Shown here in pieces: positions 26,369 through 35,304 of a stretch of DNA of 62,629 nt; the first letter of the stretch is position 1; each line of letters starts with the position of its first letter. The stretch comes from Pseudomonas paracarnis (GTDB taxonomy: Bacteria > Pseudomonadota > Gammaproteobacteria > Pseudomonadales > Pseudomonadaceae): assembly GCF_904063055.1 (NCBI RefSeq), contig NZ_CAJFCN010000020.1:1-62629 (forward strand), in the 5' to 3' direction. The notes under the pieces are model-generated. The model worked only from the letters and a program-made list of their open reading frames with translations. It ran no database searches and had not been told where the DNA came from. A program made the translations under genes and the position numbers.

Positions 26369-27085
26369 TCACTTCAGGCTTTTTTCAAGCCAGGCTTTTA
26401 AGTCCTGGATTTCTGCTTCGCTGATGGTGTGATTCATCCCCGGGTATTCATGAAACTCCGGCTTGAGCCCCAACCCCGCCAGCACCTTGTTCGCTTGCGT
26501 GGCCGAGCTAAAGGGCAACGCCTGATCCAAAGTGCCATGGCCAATAAAGATCGCCAGCTTGCCCATCGCCGCATCCGGTTTCAGCGCAGACCTGAGCACT
26601 GGTAGCACGCTGCCACTGAGCGCGGCGATACCGCGTACCAATTCGGGTTCACGCAAGGCCACCTCGTAAGACATGATCGCGCCCTGGCTGAACCCCACCA
26701 GGAACACCCGATCACTTTGGGTGTGGTACTTGGCGGTGGCCTTGAGCACAAAGTCCTTGATCAGCCGGGCGCTGCTGAACAGTTCATCGGTCTCGCCGTT
26801 GTACTCAGGCTCATCGGTCTTGGTAAACCAACGATACCCCTGCGGCTCCACCGGCAGTGGCGCACGCACTGATAGGTAGGTCCAGGTAGACGGTAACGCG
26901 TCTTTGATGCCAAACAAATCTTCCTCGTTGCTGCCAAACCCATGCAGGAAGATCACCAGCGGCTGGTTGCGCGCATCGCCTTGGGTCTGTTCCAGGTAGG
27001 ACAACGGCAAGTCGGTGTGCAAGCCGGTGTCGGCATGAGCGGCGCCGGCCACCAGGGCCAAGGCGAGGGCAAGCTGTTTGAGCAT
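26369..27085 (-). CDS. Exported alpha/beta hydrolase (carboxylesterase/phospholipase type)
   Basis: The 238-residue protein has a signal peptide (MLKQLALALALVAGAAHA) and a serine-hydrolase triad: nucleophile in VGFSQGAIM, acid in GHGTLDQALPF and His in GMNHTIS. An oxyanion-side HGFGSNEED is also present. This is the small carboxylesterase branch (YpfH/Est type) that cleaves short acyl esters. The start is 10 bases after cobF, so the two share a transcript, but no functional link to cobalamin is evident. Confidence 0.85.
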   Translation of the reverse strand: MLKQLALALALVAGAAHADTGLHTDLPLSYLEQTQGDARNQPLVIFLHGFGSNEEDLFGIKDALPSTWTYLSVRAPLPVEPQGYRWFTKTDEPEYNGETDELFSSARLIKDFVLKATAKYHTQSDRVFLVGFSQGAIMSYEVALREPELVRGIAALSGSVLPVLRSALKPDAAMGKLAIFIGHGTLDQALPFSSATQANKVLAGLGLKPEFHEYPGMNHTISEAEIQDLKAWLEKSLK

Positions 27086-27095
27086 CGGGTTTACC

Positions 27096-27851
27096 TCAGG
27101 GTTTGCGCAGCAAATAGGTGTCCATGATCCAGCCGTTTTCCAGGCGCGCCGCCTTGCGTACCCGTTCGATCTCTTCTGCCACCTGCGCCACTTTACCGCT
27201 GATCAGGATCTCGTCCGGCGTGCCCAGGTAGGCGCCCCAGTAAATATCCAGGTCCTGATCCGCTACGCTGCGGTAGGAATCTTCGGCGTCGAGCATCACC
27301 ACCAGGGTATCGGCATCACTCGCCTGTCCCGCCGCCAGCCGTCGCCCAGTGGTGATTTCGATGGACTTGCCGATACGGTTGAGCGGCACCTTATGCTGCG
27401 CCGCCAGGGCCTGCACACTGGTGATACCGGGGATCACTTCAAACTCGAACACACAGCGACCGCTGGCAAGAATCGCCTGCAAGATACGAATGGTGCTGTC
27501 GTACAGCGCCGGGTCGCCCCAGGCCAAAAACGCCCCGACTTCGCCGTCGGCCATTTCTTCGTTGATCATGCGTTCGAAGGTCTGCTGCTTATCGCGGTTG
27601 AGGTCTTGCACGGCGGTGGTGTAGTCGATTTCACCACGCACCCGCTCCGGGCAATCGGCCTCGACAAAACGGTAGCCGGGTTCGGTGATGTAGGTGTCGC
27701 AGATTTCCCGGCGCAGGTCGATCAGCTTGTCCTTGCTCTGGCCCTTGTCCATCAGGAAGAACACGTCGGTACGGTTCAGCGCCTTCACGGCCTGCATCGT
27801 GATGTAGTCAGGGTTGCCGGCGCCAATGCCGATGATCAGGATGCGTTTCAT
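27096..27851 (-). CDS. cobF: Precorrin-6A synthase (deacetylating)
   Basis: The 251-residue tetrapyrrole methylase uses S-adenosylmethionine to methylate C1 of precorrin-5 with loss of acetate, a step of aerobic cobalamin synthesis. It begins RILIIGIGAGNPDYITMQAV, the SAM-binding opening of this family, and has FLAWGDPALYDST and FEFEVIPGITSVQALAAQH in the usual places. CobF is the shortest and most distinctive member of the Cob methylases; the length fits. It lies directly downstream of the ATPase-HNH pair and upstream of an esterase gene. Other cob genes are not in the window. Confidence 0.9.
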   Translation of the reverse strand: MKRILIIGIGAGNPDYITMQAVKALNRTDVFFLMDKGQSKDKLIDLRREICDTYITEPGYRFVEADCPERVRGEIDYTTAVQDLNRDKQQTFERMINEEMADGEVGAFLAWGDPALYDSTIRILQAILASGRCVFEFEVIPGITSVQALAAQHKVPLNRIGKSIEITTGRRLAAGQASDADTLVVMLDAEDSYRSVADQDLDIYWGAYLGTPDEILISGKVAQVAEEIERVRKAARLENGWIMDTYLLRKP

Positions 27852-27909
27852 GGGGTGCTCTCAGTACAGGGCGTGAAATGTTGCCATGTTACTGGGTTGC
27901 CCTGCTGGG

Positions 27910-28860
27910 TCAAATCACCTTGAACTGCCGGGCGATGTCAAGTTTGAGCTTACCTGCGATCACATTTTTATAACTGTCGTTCGTTTCATCAAAGCCCAAG
28001 GGGTGTTTGTCAGAGAAATTCAACTTTGTCAGTATCTTGGTCAACATCCTATATCTGCCCCCCAGTCTGGAGCGTTTCGCCACTAATAGCGCATCGGGTA
28101 CACAGACTTGATAACGAGGGACTAAGCGAAAGGTCGCAATTGAATTATCCACTTTCAGGCATGTGCCATTGGTTGCCATCACCTCAATTTCGTAGGACGT
28201 ACTGTCAGCCTGAAGTCTCAATTTATTCAAGTCTAGCCCCCCGCCCTTATATGCAAGCCTGAAAGATATATTCTCCGCATCCACCAAGGGGTGCAGATGA
28301 GGTGTCAAGTCAAACCGGGTAGTGCCTTTCATTTGTGGCCCGTTACACTTTTCGCAGCAGGGGATGAAATTCCCCATGGTTAACGCTAGTAAAGGAAATT
28401 CGGCCTGCGGGTAATAATGATCAATATTTGGCCTGTACGCTTTCAACCCATCAGGACTTACATAAGTGTCAATGGGCGTTATATGGCAATAAGGGCAAAT
28501 TTTCGATCGGATGGATGTACACAATGCATAGGCGTCCCATCTTTTTAACAGGACCACCCTCTCTTTAGCTGAAAACTCCTTATAGCACAGATACTTTTTG
28601 AAAAAACCATTCAAATAGTCAATATCAACAACACGGGCAAAAGTCTGACTAAAGGCAACAATCACACCCGGCAGCGCCAACGGGTCACACCCACATATGG
28701 CCTCCCTGTGTTTATCCAAGAACTCGACAAGACGATGCTGAGTCATGGCCGGCCCGACGAATCCTTTTAAGGCATCAGTCAGTCCTTGCAGCTTCCATAG
28801 CATGAATAATTTGTGCCTGACTGCGATGTCCTCCCACACCCGCGCGATGTTAACAATCAT
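27910..28860 (-). CDS. HNH-type nuclease, second gene of a Septu-like ATPase-HNH pair
   Basis: The 316-residue protein has a zinc-supported HNH core: ICPYC at about 121-125, NIDHYYP with the Asp-His pair at 147-148, N164 in GNFIPCC and CEKCN at 169-173. The remaining N- and C-terminal regions of about 115 and 130 residues show no family that I recognise. Its ATG overlaps the ATPase stop (ATGA), so the pair is translationally coupled. An ATPase followed by an HNH protein is the layout of Septu (PtuA-PtuB) anti-phage systems; this HNH protein seems longer than typical PtuB. DNA or tRNA cleavage after phage sensing is inferred, not shown. Codon use is AT-richer than that of its neighbours. Confidence 0.75.
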   Translation of the reverse strand: MIVNIARVWEDIAVRHKLFMLWKLQGLTDALKGFVGPAMTQHRLVEFLDKHREAICGCDPLALPGVIVAFSQTFARVVDIDYLNGFFKKYLCYKEFSAKERVVLLKRWDAYALCTSIRSKICPYCHITPIDTYVSPDGLKAYRPNIDHYYPQAEFPLLALTMGNFIPCCEKCNGPQMKGTTRFDLTPHLHPLVDAENISFRLAYKGGGLDLNKLRLQADSTSYEIEVMATNGTCLKVDNSIATFRLVPRYQVCVPDALLVAKRSRLGGRYRMLTKILTKLNFSDKHPLGFDETNDSYKNVIAGKLKLDIARQFKVI

Positions 28861-30350
28861 GAGTATCGCCTCTCCGGAGCACGATATAACGCTTCCTTGA
28901 TGCCAATATCGCCAATGCTCTCAAGCAATAATTTATCCAAGGCCGAAGAAATGCCCTGTTCAAGACGCTGATGGAGTGCATTTATCTTTTCCGCCGCAAA
29001 CTCACCAATGGCAGCAGTCCCAAAAGAGTTCAGGATAATGTCTTCCAATGGAGCTGCAAACGTATTCTGAGGTGTGACCCTGTCATCCAGGTTAGTTACC
29101 ATGCACGCTGGAAAATCACCCGTTATCACAGGGGAGTGCGTGGCAACCACTACCTGCACAATCTTCATGTCAAACTCCGCTTTCACCCCTGCCAGGAATT
29201 TATTCAGCAAGGAAATATAACGGCGCTGCCACTCAAGATGAAGATAGGCATCGCCCTCATCGATAAGCACCATGACGTGCTTTAATTTCTTTCCCGCCAT
29301 GGTTACAAAACCTTGGCGGAGCAAAAAAAACTGGTCAACCAGGGCCCTTACACCCGAGCTTTGATCTGTCCAACGCACTTCGACTGCAGCGGTCGACATT
29401 TTTATCTGCTTGATTTCCTCTGCCGAGCCTATAGCAAATGAATAGGACCGGGGGTGTTTGCGGATATCATCCTTCGCCCCAACCTTTATAAAATTGAGCG
29501 TGGCACGATAAGTCATCATCAGCAAATCGAACACTTCCTTATCTTCGTCGTAACGTCCATCGCTGGCGAGTTCAAAAAAATTAAAGAAAAATCGCCCAAT
29601 ACGATCATGATCAGGGATTTTTTTTGCCACCGACGTTAAGGCAGCGAGCATTACTAACTTATTGCTTTTACCACGGGGAAGTTTCGATAGAGCAAAACGC
29701 TCCAACCTGAGCACGCAGGTATCAAGCAAACGCTCAATCTGGATGTTCAAACGTTCATTCTCATAGTAATCCGAGCTTACAAACTGGCGCTTTTTTTGAA
29801 TTTTCGCGTATTCAGATAAAAATGTAATCACCGGCTTGTGCGCCGTTTGAAACCCGGCAAGATTGCTCATGACGACAAGCGCAGGCGCCAACACGGTCTT
29901 GAACAGCTCAAATTCATAACATACTTCTGCCCTCAAACTTGCGTTCAATTCCAGATCGCTGGCCACTTGGTAGAACTGCTCGGCTCGCGCAGAATTCTCT
30001 ACCTTTCCAAACCGAGGAGAAGCATCGACGAATCGGTTACGAAAAGGTAGCCGGCGCCGGTAGGGAACGGGAGAGAAGTAAATTACACCAATACGTTCAA
30101 GCTCTTCGTCAGACAGTTTCTCCGAAGATGTTTCGCGATCATCATAAACGGCTCTTCGAGGGGTAGAGACAGGCGATGAAATATACGCTGCCATGTCACA
30201 CAACAAGGCAGTTTTACCAGAACCGTTATTACCCAGAATCAAACGAATCGTGTCCACATCAAAAAAGCCATTCCATTTCAGGCTCTCTTGATTTTCGAAT
30301 TCAAATTTATTCGTACCTGTCTTGACCGCAATCAACTTGTTCATCTGCAT
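28857..30350 (-). CDS. ABC/SMC-like AAA ATPase, first gene of a Septu-like ATPase-HNH pair
   Basis: The 497-residue soluble protein has all ATPase elements. Walker A is ILGNNGSGKTALL (about 37-50), an ABC-type signature is TDQSSGVRALVDQ (about 328), Walker B is VMVLIDEGDAYLHLEWQ (from about 359) and the H-loop is VVVATHSPVI (about 400). This is the OLD/PtuA-like overcoming-lysogenisation layout with a long helical insertion between Walker A and the signature. I placed the start at the ATG at 30350 after AAGGGA; the ATG two codons later is possible. No Toprim domain is attached, which sets it apart from OLD nucleases; the nuclease is the next gene. A phage-sensing role is inferred from the pair. 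Confidence 0.78.
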   Translation of the reverse strand: MQMNKLIAVKTGTNKFEFENQESLKWNGFFDVDTIRLILGNNGSGKTALLCDMAAYISSPVSTPRRAVYDDRETSSEKLSDEELERIGVIYFSPVPYRRRLPFRNRFVDASPRFGKVENSARAEQFYQVASDLELNASLRAEVCYEFELFKTVLAPALVVMSNLAGFQTAHKPVITFLSEYAKIQKKRQFVSSDYYENERLNIQIERLLDTCVLRLERFALSKLPRGKSNKLVMLAALTSVAKKIPDHDRIGRFFFNFFELASDGRYDEDKEVFDLLMMTYRATLNFIKVGAKDDIRKHPRSYSFAIGSAEEIKQIKMSTAAVEVRWTDQSSGVRALVDQFFLLRQGFVTMAGKKLKHVMVLIDEGDAYLHLEWQRRYISLLNKFLAGVKAEFDMKIVQVVVATHSPVITGDFPACMVTNLDDRVTPQNTFAAPLEDIILNSFGTAAIGEFAAEKINALHQRLEQGISSALDKLLLESIGDIGIKEALYRAPERRYS

Positions 30351-30479
30351 AGAATCCCTTACGCAGCCCGTCAATCATTAGGGCAATTCAAAAAGTCGTG
30401 TGTCGTGGGCCAGACAATGGCACCAACAAGTGATGCCATTTTGCCACATGTCTGTGCCCTGCGGTAAGGCATGCGTACT

Positions 30480-31028
30480 TCACGCCATTAACCGCAACCG
30501 CCAATACCCATTGAACCGCAACTCCACCGACGATAATGGCTCAACATCAATCCGGTAGAACATCAAGACAGGCAACTGCATGACGTACAGCATCGCCGCG
30601 CGGATGACGAACGGGTGGGTCACGGCGATGACATGGCCGGGTTGGGTTTCGAGGGATTTAAGCCATTGGCCGACCCGCATGCACAACTGACCCACCGACT
30701 CGCCGCCGTGGGCTGCGCTGGTGCTGTCGGTGGCCCAGGTGTTCAAGGTTTCGCTGTCGAGCTGGCCGATAGCCTGGCCTTTCCATATGCCGACATCCAG
30801 GTCGCGTAAGGCGGGTTCGACCTGGGCGTTATTGCCGAACAAGCCCGCGGTTTGACGGGCTCTCACTTCAGGGCCGCACACCAGGCGTGCCTGTTGTTTG
30901 TAGCGCCCGGCCAGGGACAGGGCCGCGCCCTGCCAGTCCATCGTGACGGATTCGTCATCAGAGAAACGCCCCTGCTTTTGCAGGGGCGTGATGGCGTGGC
31001 AGATCAGGGTCAAGCGGGTGGCCGGCAT
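30480..31028 (-). CDS. Histidine phosphatase superfamily protein with altered RHG motif
   Basis: The 182-residue protein has the branch-1 phosphatase outline: LTLICHAIT at the start, CGPEVRARQTA in the middle (conserved Arg), DVGIWKGQA and a second catalytic His in IAVTHPFVIRAA. The usual RHG begins CHA here, so the nucleophilic His is kept and the preceding Arg is Cys. I set the start at MPATRLTL (31028); the 21 extra upstream codons lie in REPIN-flanking sequence. Proteins of this fold include CobC (alpha-ribazole phosphatase). With cobF nearby a cobalamin link is possible, but the altered motif makes the activity uncertain. Confidence 0.72.
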   Translation of the reverse strand: MPATRLTLICHAITPLQKQGRFSDDESVTMDWQGAALSLAGRYKQQARLVCGPEVRARQTAGLFGNNAQVEPALRDLDVGIWKGQAIGQLDSETLNTWATDSTSAAHGGESVGQLCMRVGQWLKSLETQPGHVIAVTHPFVIRAAMLYVMQLPVLMFYRIDVEPLSSVELRFNGYWRLRLMA

Positions 31029-31045
31029 GGCAATTCTCTGTACCT

Positions 31046-31157
31046 GTAGGAGCGAGGGGGACGCATAGTTCTTGCTCGCGAAAAGCGTCAACGATAACGC
31101 GTGCTGCCTGAATAAGCGCGGCGCCTATGAGTTTTTCGCGAGCAAGCTCGCTCCTAC
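31046..31157. repeat. REPIN of the GTAGGAGCGAG class with an interrupted left arm
   Basis: The right arm CGCGAGCAAGCTCGCTCCTAC is intact. The left arm reads GTAGGAGCGAG, then about 14 foreign bases (GGGGACGCATAGTT), then CTTGCTCGCGAAAA. Confidence 0.75.
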
Positions 31158-31171
31158 GGGGTGTTCGTGCT

Positions 31172-32491
31172 TCAAGCCAGCGCAGCGCTGGCGGGCACGG
31201 CCGTGGAGTGACCGCTGGCGACAAAATCCTCCTTGCGCAACACCACCAACGCCAGCAACGACACCACCCCGGTCGCCACGTAGAAATACCACGGCGAGGT
31301 AATGTCGCCTGTCACCTTGATCAGCCAGGTGGAAATCAACGGTGCGCTGCCGCCAAATACCGCCACCGGCACGTTATAGGCCACCGCAATCCCGGTGGAA
31401 CGAATGCGCGTGGGCAGCAGTTCACTCATCAGCGCATAGGTTGACGACGCGTACAGCCCGAACAAAATCGCCACCGCCATCAACGGCGCGAAGAAGGTCG
31501 CCGGGGTGGCGGTGGGGGCGGATTTGAACAGCCAGAACATCGCCAGGGTCGCCAAGGTGCCGATCACCATCAGGAACGGCTTGCGCCCGTATTTATCGGT
31601 AAAGGCCCCGCCAAATGGCATCACGAAAGCCGCCGAGAAGCTGGCGACGAACACGTACAGCAAGGTGGTGCCGCTGTCGAACTTGAGGATCTTGGCCATG
31701 TAGGTCGAGGCAAAGGTCAGCACCAGGTAGAAAATCGAGCTGTGCAAGGTGATGATAAAGAACACCAGGGCAATCGCACGCTTCCACTGCCAGACCTCGC
31801 GCAGCGGCGCCCGCGACGTTTGCCCGGCGCGTTGCAGGGCCAGGAACTCGGGGCTGTCTTCGAGCTTGAGGCGGATGTACATGGAGATAAAGCCCAGGGG
31901 CGCGGCGATCAGGAACGGTACGCGCCAGGCCCATTCCTGCATGACCTCGGCGCCCAGCCCCCAGGTCATGCCGTTGGCCACAGCGCCGCCGAGCAGCAGG
32001 CCGAGTACGGCGGTAACCATCAGCCAGCAGGTGGCAAAGCCGCGGCGACCGGGGCCGGCGTATTCAGAGATAAAGCTGGTGACGGTGCCGATTTCGCCGC
32101 CCGCCGAGAAGCCCTGTACGCAGCGCACCAGAATCAACAGGATCGGTGCGGCGATGCCCAGGCTGGCGTAGGTCGGCAACAGGCCCAGCATCACCGTGGA
32201 GCCGGTCATCATCACCAGCGCCATGATCAGGGTTTTGCGCCGGCCGATCTTGTCCGCCAGCGGGCCAAAGAACAGCCCACCCAGAGGGCGGATAAAGAAG
32301 CTCAGCGCAAACGCGGCAAAGCTGGCCAACAGGCTGGTGGTGGGGTCATCGGAGACGAAGAACGCCTGGCCGATATAGACCGCGAGAAAGCCATACACGC
32401 CGTAGTCGTACCACTCGATCAAGTGGCCGGAGGTGGCGCCCAGAAACGCACGGCGGCGCTTGCGGACGGTGTCTTGTGCGGGATTGCCCAT
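31172..32491 (-). CDS. MFS transporter of the metabolite:proton symporter family
   Basis: The 439-residue membrane protein has about twelve helices, the family opening GHLIEWYDYGVYGFLAVYIG, motif A as GPLADKIGRRKTL and its second-half copy as GAFTDKYGRKPFL, and VRCVQGFSAGGEIG in helix 4. Relatives (KgtP, ShiA, ProP type) import carboxylates, shikimate or betaines with protons. It is the third gene of a minus-strand run thiolase, acyl-CoA ligase, transporter, with a 33-base gap. The substrate is therefore probably the carboxylic acid that the ligase activates. Confidence 0.88.
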   Translation of the reverse strand: MGNPAQDTVRKRRRAFLGATSGHLIEWYDYGVYGFLAVYIGQAFFVSDDPTTSLLASFAAFALSFFIRPLGGLFFGPLADKIGRRKTLIMALVMMTGSTVMLGLLPTYASLGIAAPILLILVRCVQGFSAGGEIGTVTSFISEYAGPGRRGFATCWLMVTAVLGLLLGGAVANGMTWGLGAEVMQEWAWRVPFLIAAPLGFISMYIRLKLEDSPEFLALQRAGQTSRAPLREVWQWKRAIALVFFIITLHSSIFYLVLTFASTYMAKILKFDSGTTLLYVFVASFSAAFVMPFGGAFTDKYGRKPFLMVIGTLATLAMFWLFKSAPTATPATFFAPLMAVAILFGLYASSTYALMSELLPTRIRSTGIAVAYNVPVAVFGGSAPLISTWLIKVTGDITSPWYFYVATGVVSLLALVVLRKEDFVASGHSTAVPASAALA

Positions 32492-32524
32492 CGTCGGGAC
32501 TCCTTGTCTGATTATCGATCCATG

Positions 32525-34054
32525 TTAAAGCGCGGCGATACTCGCGGTTTGCAGCCAATGCCGCAAGTCGGTCTTGAGAATCTTGCCGTAGCTGTTCTTC
32601 GGCAAATCGCTGCGCCACACATATTTTTTCGGCTTTTTGAACGAGGCCATGCGCGCCAGGAACCAGGCCGTCAGCTCGCTTTCGTCCAGCGGCTGGCCGC
32701 TGCGCGTCACGACAAAGGCCACCACCGACTCACCCCATTGCGCGTCCGGCTCGCCCACCACGCACACTTCGAACACCTCGGGATGCTGGGCCAGCACTTC
32801 CTCGACTTCACGCGGGTACACGTTGCTGCCGCCACTGATGATCACGTCCTTGGAGCGATCCGTCAGGGTCAGGTAGCCGGCCGGGTCGAGGTAGCCGATG
32901 TCGCCGGTCAGCAGCCAGCCGTCCACCAGCGTCTGGCGCGTGGCCTGCGGGTTGCGCCAATAGCCTTGCATCACCGTGGCGCCACGCACCGCGATTTCAC
33001 CGCGCTCGCCGGTGGGCAGTGGCTGGTGCTCGGCATCAAGAATGCGGATCTCGACACAGGCTTGCGCGTGGCCCACCGAGGCGGCCAAGGTGGCCCAGTC
33101 GGGAAGCTGGCGCTCGGCGATCAAGGCGCGTGGCAAGACGCTGATGGTCATCGGGCTCTCGCCCTGGCCGTAGATCTGCACCAGGCGCGGGCCGAAGGTG
33201 TCGACTGCTTCGCGCAGGTCGGCCAGGTACATGGGGCCGCCGCCGTAGACGATAGTCTTGATGCCGGCGCCGTTATAATCCTGGCGCCGCGCCTGCTCGA
33301 CCATGCGTTTGACCATGGTCGGCGCAGCAAACAACGACACATCGCCCATGTGCTCGGCCAGCCCGAACAGCTCGGCGGCATCGAAGCCATGGGAAGCCGG
33401 CACCACATGCCGGGCGCCGCAGCGCACATGGATAAAGTTGTACAGGCCGGCGCCGTGGGACATGGGCGCGGCATACAGCGCCGCATCGTCGGCACTCACT
33501 TGATCGACATCCGTGGCGTAGCACAGCGACATGGCGATCAAGTTGCCGTGGGACAGCATCACGCCCTTGGAACGCCCGGTGGTGCCGGAGGTGTAGAACA
33601 GCCAGGCGAGGTCGTGATCCTGGCGGGGCACCGGCTGCTCCAGGCCGGGCCAACCATGGCTGGGGGGCAGCGGGTGGCCGTCCAGTTCCGTGCAATGCAC
33701 GGGCAAATCCCGCGATGAAAATACCTGGCCGCCGTCGGTAAAGATCAGCCGCGCCTCGGCATTATCGGTAATCCACGCCGCTTCGCTGGGGTGCAGCTTG
33801 GCGTTGATCGGCACCGCCACCCCGCCCATCCACCAGATGGCGTAGAGCAGTTCCAGGTAGTCGCAGCTGTTTTTCATCAGCAGCGCCACCGCGTCTCCCG
33901 GCACCAGGCCATGCTGCTCCACCAGGTGCGCGGCGCGTTGGCGCACGTGGGCGGCGAAGGTGGCGTAGTCGGCCACTTGCACGCTGCCGTCGAACAAGGC
34001 CGGGCGTTGCGGGGCCCGGCGCTGGGTGTCGTGCAGCCAGTTGGCAATGTTCAT
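32525..34054 (-). CDS. Acyl-CoA synthetase (class I adenylate-forming, FadD/CoA-ligase type)
   Basis: The 509-residue enzyme has AMP-binding motif FYTSGTTGRSKGVMLSHGNL, A5 region IYGQGESP, A7/A8 GWLLTGDIGYLDPAGYLTL and the C-terminal lysine motif LPKNSYGKILKTDLR. It activates a carboxylic acid with ATP and CoA through an acyl-adenylate. Substrate class cannot be read with confidence; the length and A5 region fit short to medium acyl or aromatic acids. Its start is only three bases after the thiolase stop, which indicates coupling. Confidence 0.88.
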   Translation of the reverse strand: MNIANWLHDTQRRAPQRPALFDGSVQVADYATFAAHVRQRAAHLVEQHGLVPGDAVALLMKNSCDYLELLYAIWWMGGVAVPINAKLHPSEAAWITDNAEARLIFTDGGQVFSSRDLPVHCTELDGHPLPPSHGWPGLEQPVPRQDHDLAWLFYTSGTTGRSKGVMLSHGNLIAMSLCYATDVDQVSADDAALYAAPMSHGAGLYNFIHVRCGARHVVPASHGFDAAELFGLAEHMGDVSLFAAPTMVKRMVEQARRQDYNGAGIKTIVYGGGPMYLADLREAVDTFGPRLVQIYGQGESPMTISVLPRALIAERQLPDWATLAASVGHAQACVEIRILDAEHQPLPTGERGEIAVRGATVMQGYWRNPQATRQTLVDGWLLTGDIGYLDPAGYLTLTDRSKDVIISGGSNVYPREVEEVLAQHPEVFEVCVVGEPDAQWGESVVAFVVTRSGQPLDESELTAWFLARMASFKKPKKYVWRSDLPKNSYGKILKTDLRHWLQTASIAAL

Positions 34055-34057
34055 GGC

Positions 34058-35236
34058 TCAGCTCCGGCGTGCCTGCAGGACCGAGGCGTAGTTGGCCACC
34101 GCCATGCCGCCCATATTGAACACCAGGCCAAACTCCGGGTTGGGCACCGCCAGGCCAATCGGTTCGCCGGTCAATTGCCGGAACGCCAAGGCATGCATGG
34201 ACACCCCCGTGGCACCGACGGGGTGCCCCTTGGCCTTGAGCCCGCCGGAAAGGTTCACCGGCAAGCGCCCGCCGGCGCGCACCACGCCGCTGTCGAGCAC
34301 GCGATGGCCTTCGCCCTTGGGCGCCAGGCCCATGGCTTCGTAGATCAGCAACTCGGCAATGGTGAAGCAGTCGTGCACTTCGGCGAAGCTCAGGTCGGCC
34401 AGGGTCACATTTGCGCCGCGCAATGCTGAGTGAATCGCCCGCTGCGGGCCCTCGAAGGCGAGGATGTCGCGTTGGGCGATGGGCAGCGTGTCGTTGACCT
34501 GGGTCATTGCACGTATCTGCACCTCGCGACGAAACGCACGCGCACGTTTGGGCGAGGCGAGGATGATGGCGGCGGCGCCATCGCTGATCAACGAGCAATC
34601 GGTCAGGCGCAGGGACTCGGCCACGAACGGGTTGCTTTGGGAGACGTTATTGCAGTGCTCGAAATTCATCTCCCGATGCATCTGCGCCAAGGGGTTGGCC
34701 ATGGCATTGGAGTGGTTTTTGGTGGCGATGGCCGCCATCGAGCCCAGCGGGCAGTGGTAACGCTCGGCGTATTGGCGGGCGGCGCGGCCGAACAACTGCG
34801 GGAAACTCAGGCCGGCTTCGGCCGGGTCGTTCTGGTAACCGGCCCCGGCCAAGGCTTGGGTGACTGCGGCGGTGCTGGTGTGGGTCATCTTCTCGGCGCC
34901 CACTACCAATACCAGCTCGGCGCTGCCGGAGAGAATCGCATTGACCCCCGCCTGGATCGCTGCCGAGCCGGACGCACAGGCGTTTTCACAGCGGGTGGCA
35001 GGTTTGAAGCGCAGACCGGGGTCGGCTTGCAATAGCAATGAGGCGGCAAACCCGTCGGGCACCAGCCCCGAGTTGAAATGACCGAGGAACAACGCATCGA
35101 TTTGCGACGCGTCAATCTCGGCGTCGCTCAGGGCTTCCCGGGTCACCTGGACGATCAGGTCTTCCAGCGTCGTGCCTTCCAGGCGACCAAAGCGGGAGTG
35201 ACCAGCGGCAACAATGGAGACGCAATCAGCAGGCAT
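34058..35236 (-). CDS. Thiolase-family acyl-CoA acyltransferase
   Basis: The 392-residue protein has the thiolase active-site Cys in CENACASGSAAIQAG, the central HDCF motif and a conserved Gly-rich KAKGHPVGATG near the end. The pattern with SLISDGAAAIILAS matches the SCP2/non-decarboxylating thiolase branch often annotated as acetyl-CoA acetyltransferase. ATG at 35236 was preferred to a TTG two codons earlier. It is the first gene of the operon with the ligase and MFS transporter, divergent from a PAS-LuxR regulator, so it probably removes acetyl-CoA from the CoA-activated substrate. Confidence 0.85.
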   Translation of the reverse strand: MPADCVSIVAAGHSRFGRLEGTTLEDLIVQVTREALSDAEIDASQIDALFLGHFNSGLVPDGFAASLLLQADPGLRFKPATRCENACASGSAAIQAGVNAILSGSAELVLVVGAEKMTHTSTAAVTQALAGAGYQNDPAEAGLSFPQLFGRAARQYAERYHCPLGSMAAIATKNHSNAMANPLAQMHREMNFEHCNNVSQSNPFVAESLRLTDCSLISDGAAAIILASPKRARAFRREVQIRAMTQVNDTLPIAQRDILAFEGPQRAIHSALRGANVTLADLSFAEVHDCFTIAELLIYEAMGLAPKGEGHRVLDSGVVRAGGRLPVNLSGGLKAKGHPVGATGVSMHALAFRQLTGEPIGLAVPNPEFGLVFNMGGMAVANYASVLQARRS

Positions 35237-35304
35237 AATCAATTTCTTCTGTTCTTGATTCGGACTTTACTTACAATGACCCACCCCTGATCGTGCGCCA
35301 ATTC

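Noticed and set aside
27852..30479. A retron or reverse transcriptase linked to the ATPase-HNH pair
   Set aside because: No reverse transcriptase motif and no space for one; the pair stands alone.
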